The translations under genes were made by a program, and so were the position numbers. Below the pieces are notes generated by a model. It was given only the letters and a program-made list of their open reading frames with translations. It had not been told where the DNA came from and did not search any database. Of a stretch of 64,000 nt of DNA, positions 9,933-18,279 are shown one piece after another. Each line of letters begins with the position of its first letter. The first letter of the stretch is position 1. The stretch spans positions 2,170,001 through 2,234,000 of the forward strand of contig NZ_AP018254.1 in the NCBI RefSeq assembly GCF_002368395.1, read 5' to 3'. Source of the DNA: Calothrix sp. NIES-3974. Lineage in GTDB: Bacteria > Cyanobacteriota > Cyanobacteriia > Cyanobacteriales > Nostocaceae.

Positions 9933-11231
9933 TTGGTAAATACAACCATAAAAACCACAAAATCACAAGAGATTTTTGCCGCAGCCCAAAATCTGATGCC
10001 GGGAGGTGTTAGTTCTCCGGTACGTGCTTTTAAATCAGTTGGTGGTCAACCGATTGTGTTTGACCGCGTTCAGGGTGCGTATATTTGGGATGTCGATGGC
10101 AATCGGTACATTGATTATGTCGGTACTTGGGGACCAGCAATTTGCGGACATGCTCATCCGGAAGTAATTTCTGCCCTTCATGCTGCCTTAGAGAAAGGTA
10201 CGAGTTTTGGTGCGCCTTGTGCCTTGGAAAATGTGTTAGCAGAGATGGTGATTGATGCCGTACCCAGTATTGAAATGGTGCGTTTTGTTAATTCTGGGAC
10301 TGAAGCCTGTATGGCCGTGTTACGGTTAATGCGGGCTTTTACGGGACGGGAAAAGGTAATTAAATTTGAAGGCTGTTACCACGGACACGCAGATATGTTT
10401 CTGGTGAAAGCGGGTTCGGGTGTGGCAACTCTGGGATTACCGGATTCTCCCGGAGTCCCTAAATCGGCAACAAGTAACACTCTGACAGCACCCTATAATG
10501 ATTTGGAAGCGGTGAAGGCTCTGTTCGCCGAAAACCCTAATGAAATTGCTGGTGTAATCCTCGAACCTGTAGTCGGAAATGCGGGATTTATTCCCCCCGA
10601 TGCGGGTTTTCTGGAAGGCTTGCGGGAAATTACCCATGAGTATGGTGCTTTATTAGTCTTTGATGAGGTGATGACCGGATTCCGGATTGCCTATGGCGGT
10701 GCTCAGGAAAAATTTGGTGTTACTCCGGATTTGACTACCTTGGGTAAAATTATTGGCGGTGGTTTGCCTGTCGGCGCTTACGGTGGGAGAAGGGATATTA
10801 TGGAAATGGTTGCTCCGGCTGGTCCTGTTTACCAAGCGGGAACCCTATCGGGAAATCCTTTGGCCATGACCGCAGGCATTAAAACTTTAGAGTTGCTGCA
10901 AAAACCGGGAACCTACGAATACCTGGACAAAATCACCAAAAAGTTGAGTGACGGCTTATTGCAAATTGCCTCTGAATGCGGTCATGAAGCTTGTGGAGGG
11001 CAAATTAGCGGTATGTTTGGCTTCTTTTTCACTGGTGGTAAAGTCCATAACTATGAAGATGCGAAAAAATCGGATACCGTCAAGTTTGGTCGCTTCCATC
11101 GAGGGATGTTGGAAAGAGGAGTATATTTAGCCCCTTCCCAATTTGAAGCTGGATTCACGGCGATCGCTCACACAGAAGAAGATATCGAACAAACCCTAGC
11201 TGCTGCTCGTGAGGTCATGAGTAGCCTTTAG
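9933..11231 (+). CDS. hemL: glutamate-1-semialdehyde 2,1-aminomutase
   Basis: Converts glutamate-1-semialdehyde to 5-aminolevulinate, the committed precursor of heme, chlorophyll and bilins. The 432-residue PLP enzyme has the catalytic Lys272 ([19 protein letters not shown]) and the cofactor Asp244 ([12 protein letters not shown]). The N-terminal SSPVRAF motif is typical of HemL. The start is a TTG preceded by a good ribosome binding site. A strong hairpin follows the gene at 11344-11369. Confidence 0.96.
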   Translation: MVNTTIKTTKSQEIFAAAQNLMPGGVSSPVRAFKSVGGQPIVFDRVQGAYIWDVDGNRYIDYVGTWGPAICGHAHPEVISALHAALEKGTSFGAPCALENVLAEMVIDAVPSIEMVRFVNSGTEACMAVLRLMRAFTGREKVIKFEGCYHGHADMFLVKAGSGVATLGLPDSPGVPKSATSNTLTAPYNDLEAVKALFAENPNEIAGVILEPVVGNAGFIPPDAGFLEGLREITHEYGALLVFDEVMTGFRIAYGGAQEKFGVTPDLTTLGKIIGGGLPVGAYGGRRDIMEMVAPAGPVYQAGTLSGNPLAMTAGIKTLELLQKPGTYEYLDKITKKLSDGLLQIASECGHEACGGQISGMFGFFFTGGKVHNYEDAKKSDTVKFGRFHRGMLERGVYLAPSQFEAGFTAIAHTEEDIEQTLAAAREVMSSL

Positions 11232-11343
11232 TTCTTAAATTTCTCACCAATCCCTGAAACTTGCGAGTAGTGGAAAAGTTAACCCATTACTCAGCGCTTA
11301 TCACCCACTTGCTCAAAATACAGGTAATCACCATCTCCAAATA

Positions 11344-11369
11344 CCCCATCTATATCAAAATAGATGGGG
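11344..11369 (+). terminator. hairpin terminator downstream of hemL
   Basis: CCCCATCTAT pairs perfectly with ATAGATGGGG across a 6-nt loop, followed by ATTTCAAATTTT. It lies 113 bases after the hemL stop, between convergent hemL and the metallothionein gene, so it may serve both. Confidence 0.7.
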
Positions 11370-11498
11370 ATTTCAAATTTTAACTTTTGGCGATACTTCG
11401 CACTGTGATACATTTTCCTTTAGGTTGGTTGACAGTCAAGAGTCAACAGTTAATAAAGCCAGGTTGCTGACTATTTGCAAATGATTGATCAAAATTCT

Positions 11499-11663
11499 TC
11501 AACCGCAACCACAGCCACTATGGGCACAACCTTTTTCATCTTTATGCCCATCCGCACAAGCTTGAGAACAATAATACTTTCCTTCTTTCTCAATTGCGTC
11601 TGCGGTCGAAACCACACACAGACAACGTTCACAGGCACACTTCATCATTGTTACTGTTGTCAT
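11499..11663 (-). CDS. smtA: cyanobacterial class II metallothionein
   Basis: A short gene of 54 codons, found by reading the minus strand. The product starts MTTVTMMKCACERCLC and ends GCAHSGCGCG. It has nine cysteines (9, 11, 14, 16, 32, 36, 46, 51, 53) and two histidines (40, 48), the same count and spacing as the zinc/cadmium-binding SmtA family, including the KYYC..AC zinc-finger-like block. It sequesters Zn, Cd or Cu in the cytoplasm. No smtB-like regulator gene is adjacent. A palindrome upstream (11742-11756) may be an operator. Confidence 0.93.
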   Translation of the reverse strand: MTTVTMMKCACERCLCVVSTADAIEKEGKYYCSQACADGHKDEKGCAHSGCGCG

Positions 11664-12307
11664 CGATGCTTTCCCCTGCTGATTTCATTTCATGGTCAAA
11701 TATAGCATTTTGACTGGGATAATTTTCACCTCAATTTACATAAGTTAGTCTAACTTGATATTTTGATATTATTTTTCTTTGGAGAGAATAATAATCAATT
11801 TAAAAAAATAACAGACAAAATACATAAAATTTATTTGTAAATATCTGTGGCTTAATTTGTACAAATGAATGTAATTTTATCCCTTGATTATTAATTATTT
11901 TTGATGAACCATTTTGGCTATTTTTTGAGTTTTAATAGTAATTATAGGATTCATATTTGATTGACAAAAAACTCCATATCCTTGAAAAGTGTTTTTCCTC
12001 CCCCCTACTCCCTACCTACGTAATTTCCAAATTTCAAGCGGATTCCTAGCTGATTTTTCTGGTTCGGAAATTCCAAAAATAAGGGATATTCACGATGTAA
12101 TTTACTTGTATAAGTACTATGTTTTGATTTAACAGGTAATAAATTCACCTTTTATGGTTGCTTTAATGAACAACAGGGAATCTTTAGCAAGTCTTCAAGG
12201 GATTACCAGCAAAAATCACCTGGTAACTTCAGTCAAAAGCTTCCAAGAATTGTAAATAGAGTAAATTCCTCTCCGTCCTCATTCTTTGTGCAGCGAGTTA
12301 ACAGTGC
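11664..12307. other. intergenic region upstream of metallothionein and kinase genes
   Basis: A 640-base divergent promoter region, AT-rich. Apart from the 7-1-7 palindrome at 11742-11756 I see no gene or RNA. A GGGGAGTAGGGAG-type string on the minus strand lies near 12000. Confidence 0.5.
11742..11756. promoter_or_regulatory. candidate metal-responsive operator upstream of smtA
   Basis: Perfect palindrome AAGTTAG-T-CTAACTT about 80-95 bases upstream of the metallothionein start on the minus strand. SmtB/ArsR-type repressors bind such inverted repeats in this position, but the sequence does not match the known 12-2-12 smt site closely, so the link is inferred from position. Confidence 0.35.
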
Positions 12308-13903
12308 ATGAGCTACTGCTTAAATCCCAACTGTTCTAATCCAGAAAATCCACCGTACAGCGACAGATGTCACTCCTGTGGCTCTAACTTGTTGCTACGC
12401 GATCGCTATCGAGTTATCAAATCACTAGGTCAAGGTGGATTTGGGGCAACTTTTTTAGCCCATGATGAAAATCTTCCTGGTGAACCAAGTTGTGTCATCA
12501 AACAATTGCGACCCTCCGGAAACGCACCGCACATCTTGCAAATGGCGCGGGAATTATTTGAGCGGGAAGCAGCTACTCTTGGTCGGATTGGTAATCATCC
12601 CCAACTACCAAGATTGCTCGACTTTTTTGAAGACCGCGAACAATTTTACTTAATCCAAGAATACATTAGCGGTGCGACCCTACAACAGGAGGTCAAAGCT
12701 GGAGGTGTATTCAGTGAAGCTGGTGTTAGGCAATTTCTGAGTGAAAGTTTGCCACTGCTGCAATATATCCACGGACAAAAGGTTATCCACCGCGATATCA
12801 AACCAGCCAACTTAATCCGTCGCGCTCAAGATAGTCGTCTAGTTTTGATCGATTTTGGTGCGGTGAAAAATCAAGTAGCTCAGGTCGCTAACCAATCTGG
12901 ACAAACTGCATTGACAGCCTATGCTATCGGTACTCCGGGATTTGCGCCACCAGAACAGATGGCCATGCGTCCGGTGTATTCTAGTGATATTTATGCTTTG
13001 GGAGTGACTTGCATTTATTTACTGACAGGAAAATCACCCAAGGACTTAGAATACAATCCCACCACGGGTGAAATCCTGTGGGAACACATGGTAAATATTA
13101 GTCCGCACCTGAAGAATGTTCTGCGGAAAATGCTGGAGGTATCGGTTCGTAGTCGCTACCAAACCGCCGATGAAGTGCTACGCGCTCTGGAAATGGAACC
13201 CTACCTCGACAGTTTAGCTCAAAGTCTAGTAGCTCAACCCGTGGGAGCTGAACGGGTAGCTGATTCGGGGATGTTACATAGTGGCTCCCCAAGCGGTTCC
13301 AGTGCAGGTGTAGCTCAAGTGGCGGCCGCAATTCGCGCAAGACGAGCAAAAATGATGGGAGGGGATACCAGTGGATTGTATACAGCCAGTCGTCAACGTC
13401 ATACTTCCGGTAAAACCAACTCTTGGGGAAGTGGGAATTCGATGGTGACTCATGGTTCGCGATCGCAAATTCGCCCCATTGACAGCGAGGGTTTTCAATC
13501 TGCCTATTCTAAAGGGAGACGGGATTTTGCCCTGCATAATTTAAGCTGTTTAAATTTGCAAAGTGCGGATTTATCGGGTACTAATTTCCATTCTGCGGTT
13601 CTGGAACGAGCTAACCTGCAAGGAAGTAATCTTTATAATAGCGATTTTGGCCGTGCGAGCTTAAATCGAGCTAATCTGCGGGATGCCAATCTCAGTAAAG
13701 CCTATCTTAGCCATGCAGATTTGGAAGGGGCTGATTTACGAGGGGCTGATCTGAGTTATGCTTACCTGAATAATGCTAACCTACGGGGAGCCAATCTCTG
13801 CGGAGCCAATCTCACTGGAGCCAAAATCTCGGAGGAGCAACTCGCATTAGCGAAAACTAATTGGATGACTATCCGTCCGAATGGGAAACGTGGGTTGCTC
13901 TAA
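12308..13903 (+). CDS. serine/threonine protein kinase with zinc ribbon and pentapeptide repeats
   Basis: A 531-residue three-part protein. An N-terminal Cys4 zinc ribbon (C4, C9, C21, C24) is followed by a Hanks-type kinase with a glycine loop (SLGQGGFGATFLA), Lys65, the catalytic HRD (161-163) in VIHRDIKPANL, and DFG in LIDFGAV. After a low-complexity linker (~300-400) come about 20 A(D/N)LXX pentapeptide repeats (~410-515). The same layout is seen in Synechocystis SpkB-like kinases. No membrane segment, so cytoplasmic. Substrates unknown. Start ATG follows GTTAACAGTGC with no strong ribosome site. Confidence 0.9.
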   Translation: MSYCLNPNCSNPENPPYSDRCHSCGSNLLLRDRYRVIKSLGQGGFGATFLAHDENLPGEPSCVIKQLRPSGNAPHILQMARELFEREAATLGRIGNHPQLPRLLDFFEDREQFYLIQEYISGATLQQEVKAGGVFSEAGVRQFLSESLPLLQYIHGQKVIHRDIKPANLIRRAQDSRLVLIDFGAVKNQVAQVANQSGQTALTAYAIGTPGFAPPEQMAMRPVYSSDIYALGVTCIYLLTGKSPKDLEYNPTTGEILWEHMVNISPHLKNVLRKMLEVSVRSRYQTADEVLRALEMEPYLDSLAQSLVAQPVGAERVADSGMLHSGSPSGSSAGVAQVAAAIRARRAKMMGGDTSGLYTASRQRHTSGKTNSWGSGNSMVTHGSRSQIRPIDSEGFQSAYSKGRRDFALHNLSCLNLQSADLSGTNFHSAVLERANLQGSNLYNSDFGRASLNRANLRDANLSKAYLSHADLEGADLRGADLSYAYLNNANLRGANLCGANLTGAKISEEQLALAKTNWMTIRPNGKRGLL

Positions 13904-14544
13904 TAGAATACAGGATACAGAAAGTTAGTAGAAGTTTGATGGGAAGCCACCCTACCCGTGTCTAGGGTTCTGTTTTGTTAGTAAATGTGAACTATTTGTC
14001 TAGCGATCGCATATAAGTATATCTACATATTTTTAAGGTTTTCTTAAGAAAATCATAGTAAATTATAAAACAATACGGCATATAATGAGGCATTAAACAC
14101 TGAAAATACAATGTAAAACTAAACACATTTACAGAGGTATTCATATGGAAAATGTAAATGCGCATAGTGCATCTACTCAAGAATATGATTTGACTTAAAA
14201 ATATTTGACTTCCTGAGATGGCAATTTATCTGCTTTCTCTTTTTGGTAGAAGTTAATTATATGTCAAATAATATACCTTTAACCTTGAAGTATACTTTAT
14301 ATTTTTTACTCAAGAATTTATACTTTACAGGGTCAAGAAGTGAGCTTTTTATTTTTATTTTTATGCTTAATGCTTGAAGAGACCTAGTACCACATTAATT
14401 TGGATGGGTGAGGAAAAGTTCGTAGTAGCGCTAGTCTACGACAATCCTGCGGGTATAGCGCCTTTATATTCAAACTTTTTCGGAGCTTATGGGTTGGAGT
14501 ACTACATATAAAAATCTGAATTTAATACTGTTAAATAAAAAGCT
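13904..14544. other. intergenic region between kinase and FHA genes
   Basis: AT-rich. A 17-codon open frame at 14144-14197 starts ATG after AGAGG but has no recognisable product. No RNA or repeat that I can support. Confidence 0.4.
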
Positions 14545-15309
14545 ATGGCTGATTTTTTGGAAGCAGAACTGGAGCGGAAGCTAAATTTATATCAGAGGTT
14601 TGTAAAGTTATACGAATATCATGGTGATTTATTAGATGAGATTTTAAAAATAGAAAGCATTCTGCCAAATTCCCATTCAGGGATTAATAACTATTTTTTG
14701 GAAGGAGTGATTGAGGAGGAACAGGTTTCCTTGATTACCAACCTTTCCAATGGAAGTACTCAGCGTTTTGTGCAATCACAGGGGGTATGGGTACTAGGAC
14801 GAGATCCACTCAAGAGTATTTTTGTTTCTAACCCTTACATTTCTCGTCACCATGCAGCCATTTACTATGTAGAAGCGACAGGTTGTTTTTACTTTAGTGA
14901 TTTAGAAAGTACGAACGGCTCCTTTGTCAACGGTGAGCCGGTTTATCATGGGGTAGAATTAAAAAATGGCGATCGCATTTGCATGGGTACGTTAACATTT
15001 TCGTTTTTTGTCAACACATCGACCCAGGTGCTTGCGGATGTTGACAGCGATATTTTAGCTCAATTGAAATACAAACAGGAAATACCCTCAATATCCCATC
15101 TTCACCAGAGACGTGTATCCACAGAATTGCTCGATGGGAGACGAGAATCGACCCTACAGTGTTGGCGGAATTTGGAACTAATTGACCCAGATAGGGAGGA
15201 GCAGGAGGGGACAATCGGTACAAATGACCATGAAGCAACCCAAATCAATTCCAATCTCCATCAAAACCCGATTTATCGCTATCATCCTCAAAATCAAAAT
15301 GTTTCCTGA
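14545..15309 (+). CDS. FHA domain protein
   Basis: 254 residues. An N-terminal helical segment (~1-50) precedes a forkhead-associated phosphothreonine-binding domain (~75-155) with the core residues LGRDP, SRHHA and STNGSFVNG all present. The C-terminal ~90 residues are polar and probably disordered. FHA proteins read Ser/Thr kinase output, and a Hanks kinase lies just upstream at 12308, so a functional link is plausible but not proven. The 3' end runs up against a repeat end and a histidine-kinase fragment on the other strand. Confidence 0.85.
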   Translation: MADFLEAELERKLNLYQRFVKLYEYHGDLLDEILKIESILPNSHSGINNYFLEGVIEEEQVSLITNLSNGSTQRFVQSQGVWVLGRDPLKSIFVSNPYISRHHAAIYYVEATGCFYFSDLESTNGSFVNGEPVYHGVELKNGDRICMGTLTFSFFVNTSTQVLADVDSDILAQLKYKQEIPSISHLHQRRVSTELLDGRRESTLQCWRNLELIDPDREEQEGTIGTNDHEATQINSNLHQNPIYRYHPQNQNVS

Positions 15310-15336
15310 ATTCAGGTAAGTAGGTGGGTGGTGAAA

Positions 15337-15500
15337 TTTGATGGCATTACTTATCAGGTTTTGCGGAATCTGGGTAAATTGGGTAGGATTGACTTGAATT
15401 GTAGGTAAAACATCTGCTGTGATTGTCCCATTATTTTCCGCGATCGCTATTTGCAAGTTAGTTAAAACCTGGTCCAAAGTTTGATTGCAAATCGCTGGGA
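15337..15500 (-). pseudogene. histidine-kinase fragment
   Basis: About 50 minus-strand codons read TLDQVLTNLQIAIAENN, then a block ending QNLISNAIKF. This is the start of the HATPase_c domain (N-box) of phytochrome-type histidine kinases. The frame leaves homology exactly where a MITE-like end (TAAGTAGGTGGGTGG, 15317-15331) begins, and nothing kinase-like remains beyond it. It is a relic, not a gene. Confidence 0.7.
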
Positions 15501-15613
15501 ACTAACTTCAGTTCGGCTCAAACAGTATATTTGTCTTGGTCAACAACTCCCCTGGAGACGACCCGGTGGGTCGTCTCTACTCCCTTCTCCCAAAAAACGA
15601 GTTTGTGAACGAT

Positions 15614-15636
15614 TAAAATCGACTTTTAAAACATCC
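15614..15636 (-). repeat. 23-bp dispersed repeat, copy 2
   Basis: Reverse-complement copy of ATGTTTTAAAAGTCGATTTT (plus AAT), identical over 23 bases to 3284-3306 and 40971-40993. It sits just after the stop of the half-exporter gene on the minus strand. Confidence 0.8.
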
Positions 15637-15638
15637 TC

Positions 15639-15926
15639 CTAACTGCATTCGTCTGGATGGTCAAAAAATAATAGTTTCACAGCCAATATGGCAAAACCGA
15701 CAGCAGCAATTCCCTTGAGTAAGCGTGTCGGTAGAAATTCTGCCATAGTTCCCCCTGCGACTGCTCCCATCAAGCTAGTTAATAGCAAAGCCACTGCTGA
15801 CCCCAAAAATACTGACCGGGGAGATTGACATTTCCCCGAAAGAGCGATCGCCGCAAGTTGGCTTTTATCTCCTAACTCCGATAAAAATACAGTAACAAAA
15901 CTTAAGCCTAAAAGATGCCAGTCCAT
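15639..15926 (-). CDS. UPF0016/GDT1 half-size cation exporter subunit
   Basis: 95 residues with three predicted membrane helices and the family motif ELGDKS (FLSELGDKSQLAAIAL). UPF0016 proteins normally have two such repeats; here each is encoded by its own gene, this one and 15966-16379. In cyanobacteria paired half-size members act together as manganese exporters at the plasma membrane (hemi manganese exchangers). It lies 39 bases after its partner and is likely co-transcribed and co-assembled with it. Confidence 0.82.
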   Translation of the reverse strand: MDWHLLGLSFVTVFLSELGDKSQLAAIALSGKCQSPRSVFLGSAVALLLTSLMGAVAGGTMAEFLPTRLLKGIAAVGFAILAVKLLFFDHPDECS

Positions 15927-15965
15927 AGATTTTGGATTTTAGATTTTCAATTAAATTCTTTTGTA

Positions 15966-16379
15966 CTAACTAATATCCCAGAACAACATGAGGGAGATAA
16001 ATAGCAGCATTAAACCAGCAGCTTTATTAATAGTTCGGGGTGAAAGTTTTGTTGCCATCCAAGTACCGACAAGCACACCCAATAGACTGGTGGATAATAA
16101 GGCGATCGCAGAACCAATGAACACCATCCAGGGGGAATGGGATTCAGCACTCATCAATAAGGTCGAAAGCTGGGTTTTATCACCAATTTCGGCTAAAAAA
16201 ATTGTCACAAATGTAGTTGCGAAAATACCCCAAGGGGTTTTGTCACGACTGGGACAATTTTCATCTGGTTCTGGTGTTACACTCACAGATATCAGCGATG
16301 TCTGTGTATTGTCTGCTGTTTCCCAGAATACAGAAGTTGTTGTTTCCTGACCGGTTAAGGGTTGAGAGTCTAGTTTCAC
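15966..16379 (-). CDS. UPF0016/GDT1 half-size cation exporter subunit
   Basis: 137 residues. An N-terminal ~45-residue polar extension is followed by three predicted helices and the motif EIGDKT (FLAEIGDKTQLSTLLM). It is the first gene of a two-gene unit with 15639-15926; together they would supply the two halves of a full UPF0016 exporter (Mn2+, possibly Ca2+/H+). I saw no clear yybP-ykoY manganese riboswitch upstream. Start ATG gives the longer form; an internal start close to the first helix cannot be ruled out. Confidence 0.82.
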   Translation of the reverse strand: MKLDSQPLTGQETTTSVFWETADNTQTSLISVSVTPEPDENCPSRDKTPWGIFATTFVTIFLAEIGDKTQLSTLLMSAESHSPWMVFIGSAIALLSTSLLGVLVGTWMATKLSPRTINKAAGLMLLFISLMLFWDIS

Positions 16380-16843
16380 TTGTACTTGGCTAGAAATACT
16401 TGGGTTTACTTTTCATATTTCTTTCATTTTCTCTGATATCCGTCACAAATTGCAACCCCATCAAGGAAATATTTTGGATTTTTGAGCTTGATAAGCCCAT
16501 TTGGAAAGCACTTTGTGCGGACTAAAATACCCTCTAAAGCCTAACCCGGATTTATCACAAACTCCGAAAGCTTTCAGTGAGTAGGGAGCGGGGAGTAGAG
16601 ATAACCCACCGGGTCGTCTCCAGGAGAGTAGTAGGAAAATTAACCCATTACTCAAGACTTATCACTCCCTTGTGAGAAATGTCGGCTACGAGATAAGAGT
16701 TTTAATATTTTCAGTCAGCCATACCCGATTCCCGATTCCCCATTTAAATGTTGCATCTTGTAACAAGATATTCCCCAATCGGGGCAAAACAGTCAAACAT
16801 TAGAAAACGAAGGACTCAAAACCCTATTGAGGAGGAATAACTC
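16380..16843. other. intergenic region containing a MITE-like repeat
   Basis: No gene. Holds the element at 16550-16680. A TTTGAGC...GGAAAGCACTTT segment (about 16482-16540) recurs in diverged form near 17830-17890. Confidence 0.6.
16550..16680. repeat. MITE-like element with ATTTCTCACAA ends, copy 1
   Basis: Ends are ATTTATCACAA and TTGTGAGAAAT (inverted, one mismatch), 131 bp. The inside matches the element at 41146-41252 in reverse orientation, including CACTGAAAG and AAGTCTTGAGTAATGGG-like stretches. This copy also carries a GACGACCCGGTGGGT-like insertion. Confidence 0.7.
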
Positions 16844-16939
16844 ATGTCTATTTCAGATACCCAAGTTTATATTGCTTTAGTAGTTGCTCTGATTCCTGGC
16901 ATTTTGGCATGGCGTTTAGCAACTGAGCTATATAAATAA
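16844..16939 (+). CDS. psaM: photosystem I subunit XII
   Basis: 31-residue single-helix membrane protein, starting MSISDTQVYIALVVALIPG and ending RLATELYK, the characteristic PsaM sequence. It sits at the PSI trimer interface in the thylakoid membrane. A strong ribosome binding site (GAGGAGGAA, 16829-16837) precedes the ATG. It is monocistronic. Confidence 0.95.
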   Translation: MSISDTQVYIALVVALIPGILAWRLATELYK

Positions 16940-17321
16940 AACACTCACACATAAATCCCAACTTAAGTGGGTGCTAGGCTGGGAAAAAATCTGTTTATTT
17001 CGATTAATTCTTGTTTTTTTGAGCAATTATGCTGAAAACCGACCGACTGCCTAGCCACAAGAGAGCCACTAATAGCTACATCTAATTACACATTACTGTT
17101 TGTCGCAAGTGGCGTTGTTTTGACCTGGCAGTGAGTAAGTGAAAATACTTACAGGGAACTGTCAGGTTTTATTTACGACAGTGATAATACGCGTGCTTTT
17201 TTGGCAAAATACAGTAATATATCAGCAATTAAAATCCGTAAACTTTAACTAAAACATATATTCGGTTAAGTATTCGGTTATCTTTAATTTTTCTTGATGC
17301 AATCAGGTAGGGTATTAAAAT
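16940..17321. other. psaM 3' region with structured RNA potential
   Basis: No gene. A long-range stem pairs GTG-CTAGGC (about 16971-16979) with GCCTAGCCAC (about 17050-17059), and a separate long hairpin followed by TTTTATTT lies at 17124-17171. Confidence 0.5.
17124..17171 (+). terminator. hairpin with T-run
   Basis: CCTGGCAGT pairs with ACTGTCAGG (one G-U), and inside it GTAAGT pairs with ACTTAC around a GAAAAT loop. The stem is followed by TTTTATTT. It looks like an intrinsic terminator, possibly of the psaM transcript or a small RNA just upstream. Confidence 0.6.
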
Positions 17322-17723
17322 ATGAATGCAGTCAAAAAAGTTCAACCGGAGTTTGCTCCAACCCAATCCCCAAATTCCCCATCGGTAGCAAAACCGCGTC
17401 CGAAACGCCATTTACGTCAACGTTCCTATCGAATTATGGCAGTGGAGACAACCGTGAAGATTGGTGTCAATTTAGTAATCTCGGCCGCAGCAATTTCTGC
17501 CCTGAGTCAGATGTTACCCTACAATTGGGCACAGCAGGAAAAAATCCGGGCAATTACCACCCAGAGAGACTTGGTTAAAGCGCGTGTGAGCAAGATTCAG
17601 TCGGATTTTCAGCAAAATTTCGATCCCCGTCAAGCTAGGGATGTGATGCAAAAACACGGTCATCGGTTTGATCCGAATCAGCGACCAGTGTTTATCACTA
17701 ATAATAATGGAACTGGAGAATAA
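17322..17723 (+). CDS. conserved cyanobacterial single-pass membrane protein
   Basis: 133 residues. A basic, proline-rich N-terminus (~1-38) is followed by one transmembrane segment (~47-66), then a charged helical stretch (QQEKIRAITTQRDLVKARV) and a conserved-looking end (RHGH-type, NQRPVFI). The topology (short cytoplasmic tail, one helix, coiled coil) is like the FtsB/FtsL group but I cannot claim homology. I do not recognise a named family. Confidence 0.75.
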   Translation: MNAVKKVQPEFAPTQSPNSPSVAKPRPKRHLRQRSYRIMAVETTVKIGVNLVISAAAISALSQMLPYNWAQQEKIRAITTQRDLVKARVSKIQSDFQQNFDPRQARDVMQKHGHRFDPNQRPVFITNNNGTGE

Positions 17724-17942
17724 GTAGGGTCTGGGGTAAAAGTCTTTTCGTGAGGGTAGGGAGTAGGGAATAGTTTTAACCATTCCAGTTTCACTTTTCA
17801 CAGGACCCCAAAAATTGTAAATGCTAGTTTTTGAGCCTTACATACCTATTCGGAAAGCACTTTTTGCAACTAGAAATACCCTTTAATTCTTGCAATCTCA
17901 GAGTTTTGCTATTTTTCCGCCAGCCCTAAGTATAATTACGAG
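17724..17942. other. intergenic region upstream of the candidate 6S RNA
   Basis: Contains a GGGAGTAGGG string, a diverged TTTTTGAGCC...GGAAAGCACTTT repeat shared with 16482-16540, and the promoter-like elements for the RNA. Confidence 0.5.
17906..17936 (+). promoter_or_regulatory. candidate promoter of the 6S-like RNA
   Basis: A perfect -10 TATAAT (17931-17936) with a weaker TTGCTA (17906-17911) 19 bases upstream. It predicts transcription from about 17943, just before the paired 5' arm of the RNA. Confidence 0.45.
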
Positions 17943-17943
17943 T

Positions 17944-18125
17944 ATGCACTGAGGGATACTTGACACGGCAAGAATTTGAGGCTCAAGAGAACACGACAAC
18001 GCCCTTGCACGCTGAATGATAGCTAAAGGCTAATACCTCAAGCGAAAAGCTAAAAATGGGAAGCGTAGGGGGATTTTTGCCAACTGCTAATAGCTGTGAA
18101 GTTCTGGCTCAAGTGACAAAGCAGA
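17944..18125 (+). ncRNA. ssrS: candidate 6S RNA
   Basis: A region of about 180 bases with no open frame that folds into one long rod, the hallmark of 6S RNA, which binds RNA polymerase holoenzyme. Paired blocks share one centre: ACTTGA (17958-17963) with TCAAGT (18109-18114), AGAATTT (17971-17977) with AAGTTCT (18099-18105), ACGCT (18009-18013) with AGCGT (18062-18066), and apical AGC/GCT (18041-18043, 18049-18051). An unpaired central zone lies between, as in the open-complex mimic. A TATAAT lies just upstream. Exact ends are not determined, and the assignment rests on fold and position, not on sequence identity. Confidence 0.6.
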
Positions 18126-18279
18126 TAGTAGAAGCGGAAATTAACCGCGAATAAAAAGTTGGTTTATTGATGCCGGACGGGAAAAATCGATAAATTTAAA
18201 GGTATTTTCTGATATTTATTTATCGTCTATTAGCATTTAGCAGAATCTAATCACTTCCAAAAATTGAAGTGAAAGCAGC

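Noticed and set aside
13098-13537. Overlapping minus-strand frames inside the kinase gene
   Set aside because: Shadows of a clear plus-strand protein.
14144-14197. 17-codon frame after an AGAGG
   Set aside because: Too short and without a known product; no conservation can be seen.
15178-15477. A 99-codon minus-strand frame read as a whole gene
   Set aside because: Only the first ~47 codons are kinase-like; the rest is antisense to the FHA gene and a repeat end.
16482-17890. Possible manganese riboswitch upstream of the exporter genes
   Set aside because: The region before 16380 holds repeats; no yybP-ykoY-like stems were recognised.
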